A stretch of DNA of 64,000 nt from Lederbergia citrisecunda (lineage in GTDB: Bacteria; Bacillota; Bacilli; Bacillales; Bacillaceae_C), in the NCBI RefSeq assembly GCF_018343695.1, contig NZ_JAGYPJ010000001.1, positions 248,001 through 312,000 on the forward strand. The letters are read 5' to 3'. Of this stretch, positions 52,820 through 60,687 are shown in pieces. Made by a program: the position numbers and the translations under genes. Within the stretch, counting starts at the first letter, position 1. The number at the start of each line of letters is the position of its first letter. The notes beneath the pieces are model-generated. The model did no database searches. It was not told the origin of the DNA and saw only the letters and a list, made by a program, of their open reading frames with translations.

Positions 52820-53382
52820 ATGAAAGCCCTCCTAAAATCTTTATAACAAACATATATAGAAAAATATTATTTAATAATCTAAAACACTATCAATAGTATA
52901 GAGGAGTTTTAGCTTTTAATCAAAAGAATTTTGTATATTCATGTTTAATGCACTCCTTTTGTGTCGAAAATATGTCTATGATAATAAGATAATCTGAAAA
53001 AGTATGAATATAATTTATGTCAATACAAAGAAAGAAGCACCATAAAACTTTGAGAAGTTATCTTCTATATGATTTTGAAGGATCCATTTAGAACTGTTCA
53101 TTATGTTATTTCAAACAATAGTCTTAAGAATGAAAATATGAATAAGAAAACAGGATAGGATGATAGCCGATTACATAAAAGATGATAGTTTACTGGGATC
53201 AGAAACAGCCGAACAAGAAATAATGGAAGTATAACTTCAAAACTTAAAAATATTCCTTCAAAATGAACTATGTAAATCTTATGGTACATTTGATATTAAA
53301 AAGTTTTTAAAGGAAAGTTGTAATTATACTCGAATCCAACAGAACGGTGGAACAGGCACTAGCAGAATAAACATAAGATGCA
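52820..53382. other. 563-bp gap without a supported gene
   Basis: AT-rich. A 24-codon frame (ATG at about 53161, MIADYIKDDSLLGSETAEQE...) lacks an SD and may be debris. I see no repeat, RNA gene or promoter that can be defended. Confidence 0.4.
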
Positions 53383-53437
53383 AAAAGAGGCTGAGCTATT
53401 AGTCAGAAAAAAATCTGGTGTATGCTCAGCCTCTTTT
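53383..53437. terminator. Long perfect hairpin near the LolD-like gene
   Basis: AAAAGAGGCTGAGC pairs perfectly with GCTCAGCCTCTTTT around a 27-nt loop. It can terminate on both strands. It lies about 100 bp behind the LolD-like gene and has no plus-strand gene before it. Confidence 0.7.
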
Positions 53438-53533
53438 GAAATAATTCAACCGATTACTCATATTAAAAATGCAATGTCATGGCTATTCAATAAAATTTTA
53501 TCTAGCTTTAATGCTTTGTCTAGATCTATAGAA

Positions 53534-54220
53534 TTAAACTGCATTTTGCAAAATCTGTCCATCGCTCATTTTAATGATCGAGTCTGCAAAGGAAAGCATT
53601 TCTTCATCATGTGTAACCATTAAGGTAGTGATATTTAGCGTTTTTGTTAAATTTCGAATTAACGTCATAACATCTTTAGACCTTTTTGAATCTAAGCTTG
53701 CAGTTGGTTCATCCGCAAAGAGAACTTTTGGTTGATGGATAATGGCACGAGCAATGGCAACCCGCTGCTTTTCTCCGCCAGATAGTGAAGATGGATACGC
53801 ATTTTTTCGATGGTCCATTTCAACTAATATTAGAATTTTGTCAATTTCCTTTTTTTGTTCTTTTTTCTTTAGTTTTGTTTCAGATACATCTAGCATTAAC
53901 TTCAGTTGCTCTTCTACGGTGAGAAAAGGAACGAGATGGGCAAATTGAAAAACAAAACCAAATTTACTTGCACGTATTTTCCGAACTTGCTCTGAACTCA
54001 TATTAATCAAATCTAGCCCTTCGAATACTACTTTTCCGTCTGATGCGGATTGAAGTCCTGCAGCTATTGTAAGAAGTGTACTTTTACCGGAACCTGACGC
54101 ACCTACTAATGCAGTTATTTCTCCTTCTTTAAGGGAAAGATTAATACCTTTTAGTATTTCTTCCTTCACTTCACCATTCGTAAACGTTTTTCTAATTTCA
54201 TCTATTGTAAGAATTGCCAT
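53534..54220 (-). CDS. ABC transporter ATPase, LolD/HrtA-like
   Basis: 228 residues. Walker A GASGSGKST, Q-loop 'FVFQFAHLVPFLTVEEQL', signature LSGGEKQR, Walker B VLFADEPTASLD and H-loop THDEEM. These are the hallmarks of MacB/LolD/HrtA-type ATPases paired with FtsX-like permeases. ATG 54220 is chosen because GGAGAGG lies just upstream; the longer open frame would overlap the permease. It lies 1 bp after the permease stop codon. Confidence 0.88.
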   Translation of the reverse strand: MAILTIDEIRKTFTNGEVKEEILKGINLSLKEGEITALVGASGSGKSTLLTIAAGLQSASDGKVVFEGLDLINMSSEQVRKIRASKFGFVFQFAHLVPFLTVEEQLKLMLDVSETKLKKKEQKKEIDKILILVEMDHRKNAYPSSLSGGEKQRVAIARAIIHQPKVLFADEPTASLDSKRSKDVMTLIRNLTKTLNITTLMVTHDEEMLSFADSIIKMSDGQILQNAV

Positions 54221-54221
54221 A

Positions 54222-55253
54222 TTAAACCTCTCCTTGTTGTATAGCTTGTAATGGTTCGATTTTTTTAATCTGTAAACCTGAAAGAGTAGATCCAATAAAT
54301 CCAATAATTAAGAAGACAATCGTTAATTGTACGGTTGTTGCAGAGGTTAAATTAAAAGGCATTCCTTCAGGTGCAATCATATTAAACACTTGACTGAGTA
54401 CAATTGATAACGAAAGAGCAATAACGGTAATAACAGCCATTTGCGTCCAAATCATTTTGAACAAGGCACTTGTTTTTACACCGATGGCTTTAAGAATGCC
54501 GTATAAACCAATTTTTTGAACGTTCATCATGTAGAAAAAGATAGCAAACAACATTCCGCTAATGACAACTAAAAACCAAATAATCATATTGAGAGACATC
54601 TGTTCTGCTTTATAGCTTGCCATGGTATTAAGGAACTCATTTGTCGAAAATGATTCCAAACCGGCGACATGTGTTGAATTTCCACCTGGTACGAAAATCA
54701 ATTGCATTTCATTGACCCGGTAAATACCTTTGTAGTCGTCCATATTGATATATGCGACAGGTGCATGACTGAATTTACTATTGTCCACAAAACCTTTTAC
54801 AATAAACTTACCATTGTACTGATCATTCGTTAAAGTATCTCCAATTTTTATACCTTTATCTTTCATAGATCGATCTAGGACGATTTCGCCTTTTTTAACA
54901 TTATTAAATAAACTTGAATCGGTTGATGTAACAAAGGCGACACTTTGTTGCTTGTCAGCACGATCATTCAAAAATCCCATTTGAATAGAAAATGCTGCAG
55001 CATCTATATGTTTATTTAACACTTTATCTTGAGTACTTTTATCTATTCTTGACATATTATAGGTTTGGTTTGCATCTTTCGACATATAAAATTGACCTTT
55101 TGGTAAATCTTTAATTAATGCGGCATTGTCTTGAGATAATCCACTTGCCAAACCAGATATAATAAATGTTAATAAGCTAACAAGAAAAACGATAGAACCT
55201 AAAATCAAAAACCTTACTTTATTTTTTTTTATTTCTTTCCATGCAATATTCAT
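54222..55253 (-). CDS. FtsX-like ABC permease, HrtB-like
   Basis: 343 residues: helix 1 (about 13-35), a large extracytoplasmic domain of about 190 residues, then three C-terminal helices with the FtsX signature 'LYGILKAIGVKTSALFKMIW' and C-terminal 'LQIKKIEPLQAIQQGE'. With the ATPase it forms a mechanotransmission-type transporter, as for heme exporter HrtAB or bacteriocin exporters. Size and single FtsX domain favour HrtB/DevC. No HssRS-type two-component genes lie nearby, so the substrate stays open. The SD AGGAGG precedes the ATG. Confidence 0.85.
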   Translation of the reverse strand: MNIAWKEIKKNKVRFLILGSIVFLVSLLTFIISGLASGLSQDNAALIKDLPKGQFYMSKDANQTYNMSRIDKSTQDKVLNKHIDAAAFSIQMGFLNDRADKQQSVAFVTSTDSSLFNNVKKGEIVLDRSMKDKGIKIGDTLTNDQYNGKFIVKGFVDNSKFSHAPVAYINMDDYKGIYRVNEMQLIFVPGGNSTHVAGLESFSTNEFLNTMASYKAEQMSLNMIIWFLVVISGMLFAIFFYMMNVQKIGLYGILKAIGVKTSALFKMIWTQMAVITVIALSLSIVLSQVFNMIAPEGMPFNLTSATTVQLTIVFLIIGFIGSTLSGLQIKKIEPLQAIQQGEV

Positions 55254-55736
55254 CTTATTTCCTCCTATCTCTTTACTACAACGATAGTTTATACCTGGTA
55301 TATGAACAGAAGATGAATTTGAAATTACATTTTAATTGATAATAACTGTGATAAAAGTAGAACTATGCCAAAAAAAAATTGTACAGATCTGAGAAAATAT
55401 TCAACTCCGGCTCTTGGTTTAGAAAAATGGAAAACCTTTTTGGTGAGAGAACAGTATTTGAGTGTGAAATGCTTATTAAAAAAGAGTTTTTCCAATTGAT
55501 CATCGTTCGCCATCGAAAATGAAAAAAACAAAGTTACATTTTGATTTTTGTTAAAATGCTTCAAATTTTCCGTAAATCATCAGAAAATCAGCAAGTAGAA
55601 TAGTTTTTAAAAATTGAATTAGTCTATCTAGGGACATTCTAGTTTTTTAAAAGCAATTTTGAAATTGATTCTATTAATAATATGAATTTTGTTTCTGATT
55701 ACCTTTAATGCCAAATTCATTTTCTCCACAAAAAAT
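55254..55736. other. 483-bp gap without a supported gene
   Basis: Upstream of the permease a partial dyad is seen around ACCTGGTATATG (about 55290). A 79-codon minus-strand frame (55325-55564) has no SD and looks like a chance frame. Nothing else is supported. Confidence 0.4.
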
Positions 55737-55767
55737 AGCAAGGGCACAAAATACTGTAACCCTTGCT
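55737..55767 (-). terminator. tRNA-Arg terminator
   Basis: AGCAAGGG pairs with CCCTTGCT. On the minus strand a T-run follows, 20 bp behind the tRNA. Confidence 0.8.
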
Positions 55768-55786
55768 ACTACTGGCTTTATTTAAG

Positions 55787-55859
55787 CGGCCCCGGCAGGA
55801 ATCGAACCTGCGACGCACGGTTTAGGAAACCGACGCTCTATCCTCTGAGCTACGGAGCC
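55787..55859 (-). tRNA. trnR: tRNA-Arg (anticodon CCU)
   Basis: A 73-nt cloverleaf on the minus strand. The acceptor GGCTCCG pairs with CGGGGCC (one G-U), followed by discriminator G with no encoded CCA. The D-arm (AGCTCAGAGGATAGAGC), the anticodon loop TTCCTAA with CCT, and the T-loop GGTTCGAATCC are canonical. It reads the rare AGG codon. It stands alone and has its own terminator. Confidence 0.95.
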
Positions 55860-56121
55860 ATCTTTCAAAACTCTATTTCAAGCTTTTCATTTTTTCAACG
55901 CCGAAATTTATTATACAGCATAACGTGATTAAGGAAAAGTCTTTAGAATAAATTGCGTAAAAATCAAAGTATATAAAAATTTCTTTACGTTTATTTAAAA
56001 ATCAATCGGAAATTGTTTGAGAAGAAATATCCTCATAAATTAACAATTATTCAGTACGAGAATTGAAGAAGTAGAGGGGGAAGGAATGAACTTACCAAGG
56101 CACCAGAGACAAATATATTGC

Positions 56122-56256
56122 CTATAAAGGAGGATATATTTTTCTCCGTTTGATTTCATCATGTAATAATTTTATTAAATTATGGTCCAACTTATTGCAT
56201 TTTGCCTTCCGAAATAAAGATATTAATAATTCATTGGACATCTCTTTTATATACAT
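56122..56256 (-). CDS. Sda-like sporulation histidine kinase inhibitor, 44 aa
   Basis: MYIKEMSNELLISLFRKAKC, then NKLDHNLIKLLHDEIKRRKI and YPPL. The pattern xLSxELLxxxFxKA...LDxxFIxLIxxEIxRR is that of Sda, the helical-hairpin checkpoint protein that binds KinA and blocks the phosphorelay when replication is impaired. Here the helices are 'MSNELLISLFRKAK' and 'DHNLIKLLHDEIKRR'. AAGGAG precedes the ATG. It is probably an accessory paralogue, since the true sda usually lies elsewhere. No DnaA boxes were found upstream. Confidence 0.7.
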   Translation of the reverse strand: MYIKEMSNELLISLFRKAKCNKLDHNLIKLLHDEIKRRKIYPPL

Positions 56257-56758
56257 TAAATTCAACTCCTTATAGATGAAATTGATAAAAACCACATTAG
56301 ATATGTTAGCCGAAATATAAAAATGGTGGTATACTTTTTACGTTATTTTTACAAAAATATACAAAATTTTTACACAGCAGTACGAAAAAAGACTGCCAAA
56401 AGGAATACATTGAAATACACGGGAATAACGACACATATGTAGTGAGATGTCCAAAAGTACCAGTAAGACGATCACCAGCCAATTCTGGATTGGGATATGA
56501 GAAGGGGACAAAGAGAAATCTGGGAAAGCTGGACAGGTGGAATCTATGTATTTGAAGTCAATGGAATTATTAAAGTAGAAGAAATCAATGAACAATGAGA
56601 ACAACCAGAATAAGCCTGAGAAGGCTTTTTTATTTTACAAAAAAAATGGTGTTGGACAAATCGTAAACGGAGAAAGTCGTACTGAATAGGGCTTTCTTTA
56701 TATAAAAATGGTGGTTCGCTCTTTTATATCGAAGCATACGATATGAGGGGGTGAAATA
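56257..56758. other. 502-bp gap with possible gene debris
   Basis: A 33-codon frame at 56497-56598 reads MRRGQREIWESWTGGIYVFE, then VNGIIKVEEINEQ. It lacks an SD and may be the tail of a lost gene. A short hairpin AAGCC/GGCTT with a T-run follows at about 56612-56636. Confidence 0.4.
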
Positions 56759-57265
56759 ATGCAATATGTCGAAGACCATACTCTATACCATATTAATTGT
56801 ATGAGTGATTTTAATTTGTATAGCCAATTTAAGATTGGTGATGTAATTGATACTAGTAGGAATTATAATCCCTTTAGAAACAATTACGAAATTGGCTCTA
56901 CGTCGCTTAATTATGCTGAAGAATGTGCAAAAACCTATTGGAGATTTACTAAAGAATTTGCAATTGAACAGACGAGGTCGCAAATAAATGAGGATTTGCC
57001 ATCAAGATGGAGATCCTTATGGTTAAGTGATAAAGAGCATTTAGATTATTGGAAAAGCCAATTTGTAAATGAAGAATTTCAAATAGTAAAGCTTAATTTA
57101 AATGGGAAAATTTTTCTTGGAGATGCACACTGGATAGAAATCGAGCCTTCTCCGCTTTTGGTAGTAAGAGAGAAGGCAATAAACTATTGGACTGGTAATA
57201 TATTTAGAGGTGGAAAGATGGAATATTTATTTGAAGGAATAGCAAAAGTTGTTTCATTAGTATAA
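56759..57265 (+). CDS. DUF2441-like protein
   Basis: 168 residues. 'LYHINCMSDFNLYSQFKIGDVID' at the start and 'NYWTGNIFRGGKMEYLFEGIAKVV' at the end agree with the DUF2441 family of Bacillus proteins, which are of unknown function. They may be ADP-ribosyltransferase-like, a suggestion I cannot test here. The SD GAGGGGGTG precedes the ATG. It stands alone and is followed by a weak hairpin (about 57278-57300). Located in the accessory stretch behind the tRNA. Confidence 0.75.
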   Translation: MQYVEDHTLYHINCMSDFNLYSQFKIGDVIDTSRNYNPFRNNYEIGSTSLNYAEECAKTYWRFTKEFAIEQTRSQINEDLPSRWRSLWLSDKEHLDYWKSQFVNEEFQIVKLNLNGKIFLGDAHWIEIEPSPLLVVREKAINYWTGNIFRGGKMEYLFEGIAKVVSLV

Positions 57266-57462
57266 CAGCAGTATTCCTAGAGTCCTTTGTGGCTCTTTTT
57301 TATGCTTTATAAATGAGTTGTTCATTTGAATATTGAATTAGGGATGATATTAGCCGTCTTAGCTTGGCTCCATCAGCTATTATGCTAACCATTTAAATAA
57401 TACCAAAGGTTAAATGGAGGCAAGCAAGCCTCTGCCAAAACTGGAACTCTGCTAAATCGGAC

Positions 57463-57569
57463 AAGCTACATCGCGTTTTACTTGGAGTCTTCAATCATAA
57501 AAAGAATGCTGAAAATTTTCTAATGAATTAAAGAAAAAAGGATATGACATATACAATTCTACAAAATAA
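57463..57569 (+). pseudogene. Decayed SPOR domain, C-terminus of a CwlC-like amidase
   Basis: One frame reads KLHRVLLGVFNHKKNAENFL and stops at 57529-57531. The next frame continues from 57528 as LKKKGYDIYNSTK and stops. Combined this is the C-terminal SPOR pattern (YRV.LGVF..KKNAE.F...LKKKGYD.YI) of spore/cell-wall amidases. The upstream catalytic part is not present in 57266-57462 in recognisable form. A hairpin GAGAAGGAGATT/AATCTCCTTCTC-like follows. Confidence 0.5.
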
Positions 57570-57869
57570 TGGATACTAAAAAGAAGAAGGTAATCTCCTT
57601 CTCCTTAGTCTCTTAATACTTGCTTTATCTCTTAATTATTTTCTTGATAAGTTTAAAAATGTCAAACGTGGTTCTGTTATACACTTTAATATATACACAT
57701 ACCTCTTAGGATTTCGTATCCATACATAACCACGCGGTATCTTTAATCCTGCATTACGTATAACTTGTCTTTTTATGTTCGTCTGGATGCCTGGTTGCTC
57801 TCGGAGCCATCCGGCGTATGACTCGAAGCAAGAGCTTGAATAAAAATAATTATATTTTTAGTTGGGGTC
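57570..57869. other. 300-bp stretch with an orphan minus-strand frame
   Basis: The minus strand is open from about 57860 to the stop at 57636. It contains YAGWLREQPGIQTNIKRQVI, then RNAGLKIPRGYVWIRNPKR. There is no start codon with an SD and I recognise no family. It is in the same frame as the acetyltransferase but separated from it by stops. Probably the remnant of an older gene at the left edge of the acquired acetyltransferase. Confidence 0.35.
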
Positions 57870-58598
57870 TCAGTTAGTGGAGTCAGGAGAAATCACTTCC
57901 CACTTTCCAAACAGTGTCAAACCCACCGCTTTAGCCAGCAACGTAGAAGCCTGGTTATCAAGCTGGCATCGGTACTGGGGTTCGTATCCCTGATTACAGG
58001 CGTACTTGCAGATTGAACGCACTACTTTACGAGCGTGACCTTTACCTCTAAAGGGCGTCAGAGTCAGTACGCCGAGATCGGCAATTTGCGAATTCCCCCA
58101 GGGATACATGCTGGCGGCGCTAACCAAGCGGTTTTGCTCAAAAGAGCCGAACACCGCCCAGTGATCCAATTCCACATAAGAATCATCCAAGTCTTGTTCC
58201 GAGGCGGAGGACTGGAACTCTGAGAAAACCGCGTCATCTTGCTCTGTTAACCGGCGCAAGACAACTTCCAGGTTTTCTTGCAGTAAAAGGTTCTTTTCGG
58301 CTTCTGAAAAATAAAAAAGATAATCTGCGCCATGCAGAGTGACTCCCGCTTTATTCAATTTCTGGCGAAAGCTCGACTCAGACAGGTCTTGCCGTTGATA
58401 AAGGTTTAACTTATCGGCTAGCGTAGGCGTCAGGACCGCCATAACCCGACCTTCGGAGGTTTCCAGCACCATGACCCGACGGTCTTCGCTCAGGTCAGGG
58501 TTGATGACGAGAGTAAAGACTTCATCGCTATAGAGGACGTCTCCATTCAAAAATGGCGCCTGCCAAAAGTCAATTATCGTTTGTGAAAATATAGACAT
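57870..58598 (-). CDS. GNAT-family acetyltransferase of foreign composition
   Basis: 242 residues. The C-terminal GNAT core is seen in 'VAMELDHWAVFGSFEQNRLV'-like beta strands (actual: VELDHWAVFGSFEQNRLVSA), 'ADLGVLTLTPFRGKGHARKV' with the acetyl-CoA-binding FRGKGHA, and 'YRCQLDNQASTLLAKAVGL'. The N-terminal half is a less conserved regulatory or substrate domain. The gene is visibly richer in G+C than everything around it and uses codons such as CTG, CGC, GCC and CAG, which suggests transfer from a donor such as a gammaproteobacterium. The substrate is unknown. Confidence 0.8.
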   Translation of the reverse strand: MSIFSQTIIDFWQAPFLNGDVLYSDEVFTLVINPDLSEDRRVMVLETSEGRVMAVLTPTLADKLNLYQRQDLSESSFRQKLNKAGVTLHGADYLFYFSEAEKNLLLQENLEVVLRRLTEQDDAVFSEFQSSASEQDLDDSYVELDHWAVFGSFEQNRLVSAASMYPWGNSQIADLGVLTLTPFRGKGHARKVVRSICKYACNQGYEPQYRCQLDNQASTLLAKAVGLTLFGKWEVISPDSTN

Positions 58599-58857
58599 AC
58601 TTCTTACACCCCTATAATTGAAATTCTATTTAAAAATACCATAAAGAGAGAAAAATCCAAACATTCTCTCTGTTTTTTTAATACTTTGTCATTCGAATTT
58701 CACTATAGTGCTAGAGACTGCCAGGTTACTGGGCATTTGTTAAAGCTGCACAAGTAACCTCAAATAGACAACTATATAAACAAGCTATTAAAGTGGACTG
58801 TTAATGTCATTTATGAAATTGCAAAGGGATTGAAATGCTTTCGATGCAAAAAACGCA
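58599..58857. other. Gap between acetyltransferase and cupin genes
   Basis: The first 50 bp carry an SD-like GGGGTG for the acetyltransferase. A plus-strand frame ending near 58801 (…AFVKAAQVTSNRQLYKQAIK) has no start and may be debris. No other gene seen. Confidence 0.35.
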
Positions 58858-58881
58858 ACAAAAAAACATGGAAAATCCATG
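58858..58881 (-). terminator. Terminator of the cupin gene
   Basis: CATGGA pairs with TCCATG around AAA. On the minus strand seven T residues follow. Confidence 0.7.
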
Positions 58882-58906
58882 CCAAAAGTAGTATCCCTTT
58901 ATTTAA

Positions 58907-59548
58907 TTAATAGTTCCAATCTCCAGAGATGTAAGGAATTGGTTGGTAATGTTGAATATATTCTAGCTGTGGAAACTGTTGATTTGTATATTCATGAGCC
59001 ATGTTACCATTTTTTCTGTTGCAATCCTCATATGGACCTATATATGTTGAGGGTTTAATGGGCGCTATTACTTTTTTCCACTGGTTTTCATCGAGACAAT
59101 AGGTATGCGCCATGATATTTGCAGGAGTAAATTTTAAGATATCAGAACCTAAAATTACTTCGGGGGTTGGTGCATTAAAAATGGCTAAAAGGTGAGTGTT
59201 ATCAACTGTAGCCACTTCATAATGCCACCATCCTTGTGGAACGTTAGCGACTTGCCCAGGTGTAATTGGATAATTGAGAATCTGTTTTGTAAATGGGTTT
59301 AGCATCGATACAGTAGCAGCACCCGAAATACAATAGACTAGCTGGGCAGCATTTTGATGATAGTGTGGTTCTACAACATTATTAACACTAAGGAAAATAT
59401 CAAGAAGTGACACATTTTCCAGTGTATTCAACTGTTGTATTCCTAATACGTTAATAAGATTGTTGTTATCTTTCTTAAACAAGGGACTTTTATTTACGTC
59501 AAAAAAATATTGAGTTGACGGTGAAGTGTAATCCATATATGAAACCAT
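58907..59548 (-). CDS. Cupin-domain protein
   Basis: 213 residues. One germin-like cupin core with metal motif 1 'VEPHYHQNAAQLVYCISG' (H-x-H and a later E/Q) and motif 2 'PGQVANVPQGWWHYEVA'. The C-terminal 45 residues are Asn/Gln/Tyr/Pro-rich (NGNMAHEYTNQQFPQ, QHYQPIPYISGDWNY), recalling spore-coat proteins. The SD GAGAGGTGATG precedes the ATG. Function unknown; an oxalate-decarboxylase-like spore coat component is one possibility, though the acidic ligand of motif 1 is replaced by Gln. Confidence 0.75.
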   Translation of the reverse strand: MVSYMDYTSPSTQYFFDVNKSPLFKKDNNNLINVLGIQQLNTLENVSLLDIFLSVNNVVEPHYHQNAAQLVYCISGAATVSMLNPFTKQILNYPITPGQVANVPQGWWHYEVATVDNTHLLAIFNAPTPEVILGSDILKFTPANIMAHTYCLDENQWKKVIAPIKPSTYIGPYEDCNRKNGNMAHEYTNQQFPQLEYIQHYQPIPYISGDWNY

Positions 59549-59795
59549 TAATTTGCATCACCTCTCGGTTAAATAAAAACTATATAGGCATATTATGCAA
59601 TTAAAATGTTTCTGTGTTATGTAGAATTAATTGCTGATATTCCGAAGAAACGAGATAGAGGCTCTTACATCTCTTTTTCAAAGCCTGGAATAGCTTATTC
59701 CCGAGATGCAACGATTCAATATGACCATTTAATTATGGAATAAATAATATAAGTTACTTAAGATTTTTATGTATATACTCAAATACAATGTTCTA

Positions 59796-60305
59796 TTAAG
59801 CATTAGTATTTGATGAATGTTTTTTTAAATATTTCTCAATGATTTTGAACCAAACTAATTGAATTAATACTGTAACAATTACACCAATAATAGTATCTCT
59901 CATTCTGTCTACTGCATAATGTTTCGATTGGTGTTCAAATACAAAGACAAATAAAATTGTAATTGCAACATGGTGAGTTACAATTTTGTCAAATTTTAAA
60001 CACTTTGTAATAAAGCATCCAATTAATATTAATAGTCCTAAGTTTAAACCGTTTCTTTTAACATGACTTGCAATTAGTACAGTAACAAGAATACCAATTA
60101 TCGTTCCAATTACACGTTTTATAGATATGTTGACCGAATTATTGAGTGTTGCTTGGAGACATAATATTACCGATAGTGGGGCTAAGTAGGGATGATCAGA
60201 ACCTAGTAGTTTTGCAATTTCCCAAGATACAGTAGAACCTATTGCTATTTTCCATATTAGAATAGAATAATTATCATTCAAAGTACTGTGATTTATTGTT
60301 TTCAT
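59796..60305 (-). CDS. FUSC/aromatic-acid-exporter-like membrane protein
   Basis: 169 residues with about five helices. 'KIAIGSTVSWEIAKLLGSDH', 'PYLAPLSVILCLQATLNNSV' and 'SIKRVIGTIIGILVTVLI' then 'DRMRDTIIGVIVTVLI' are the repeated FUSC/ArAE motifs of small Bacillus members. ATG 60305 follows GAGGTGAAC; the upstream in-frame extension lacks an SD. It lacks the soluble C-terminal domain of longer members. It is a possible exporter, substrate unknown. Confidence 0.8.
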   Translation of the reverse strand: MKTINHSTLNDNYSILIWKIAIGSTVSWEIAKLLGSDHPYLAPLSVILCLQATLNNSVNISIKRVIGTIIGILVTVLIASHVKRNGLNLGLLILIGCFITKCLKFDKIVTHHVAITILFVFVFEHQSKHYAVDRMRDTIIGVIVTVLIQLVWFKIIEKYLKKHSSNTNA

Positions 60306-60655
60306 GTTCACCTCATAATAAATTAGCTTTACTATAATATGTGTTGTATGAGGCTTTTTACGCATTATTAATTATTTTTGTTTTGAAAAAAAAACAATAT
60401 ATTTCAGTGATGTTAAATGGTAAGAGTGCTTAGTTATACAGGATCCTTTTGAAAAAAAATTTGAAGTTGTTGAAATGAAAGTTATCATTGTTTACTGTTC
60501 TGCAAGCGTACTGGATGACAACAAATTAGTAATTTTTTTTCTTTGGGAAAGGGACTGGGGCTTAATTGAAGGAAGGAGATTTATGTTAGTTTGTTTTCTG
60601 AAAATATAAGACTAAAGGGATATCGAATATTAGCCTAGCTCTAACTAAAAGAAGA

Positions 60656-60687
60656 GCAAGGGTGCATTCTCGCTCCCTTGCCATTTT
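60656..60687 (+). terminator. Terminator hairpin that hosts the group II intron
   Basis: GCAAGGG (60656-60662) pairs with CCCTTGC (60675-60681), followed by CATTTT and then immediately by the intron 5' end. On the minus strand the hairpin also has a T-rich tail and may originally terminate the methyltransferase gene now on the far side of the intron. The 60306-60655 stretch shows no gene. Confidence 0.75.

Noticed and set aside
53161-53235. 24-codon frame MIADYIKDDSLLGSETAEQE...
   Set aside because: No SD, no helix pattern of a known micro-protein, and no terminator behind it.
55325-55564. 79-codon minus-strand frame in the gap upstream of the FtsX-like permease
   Set aside because: No SD and a Phe/Leu-rich composition expected from AT-rich DNA; no family pattern.
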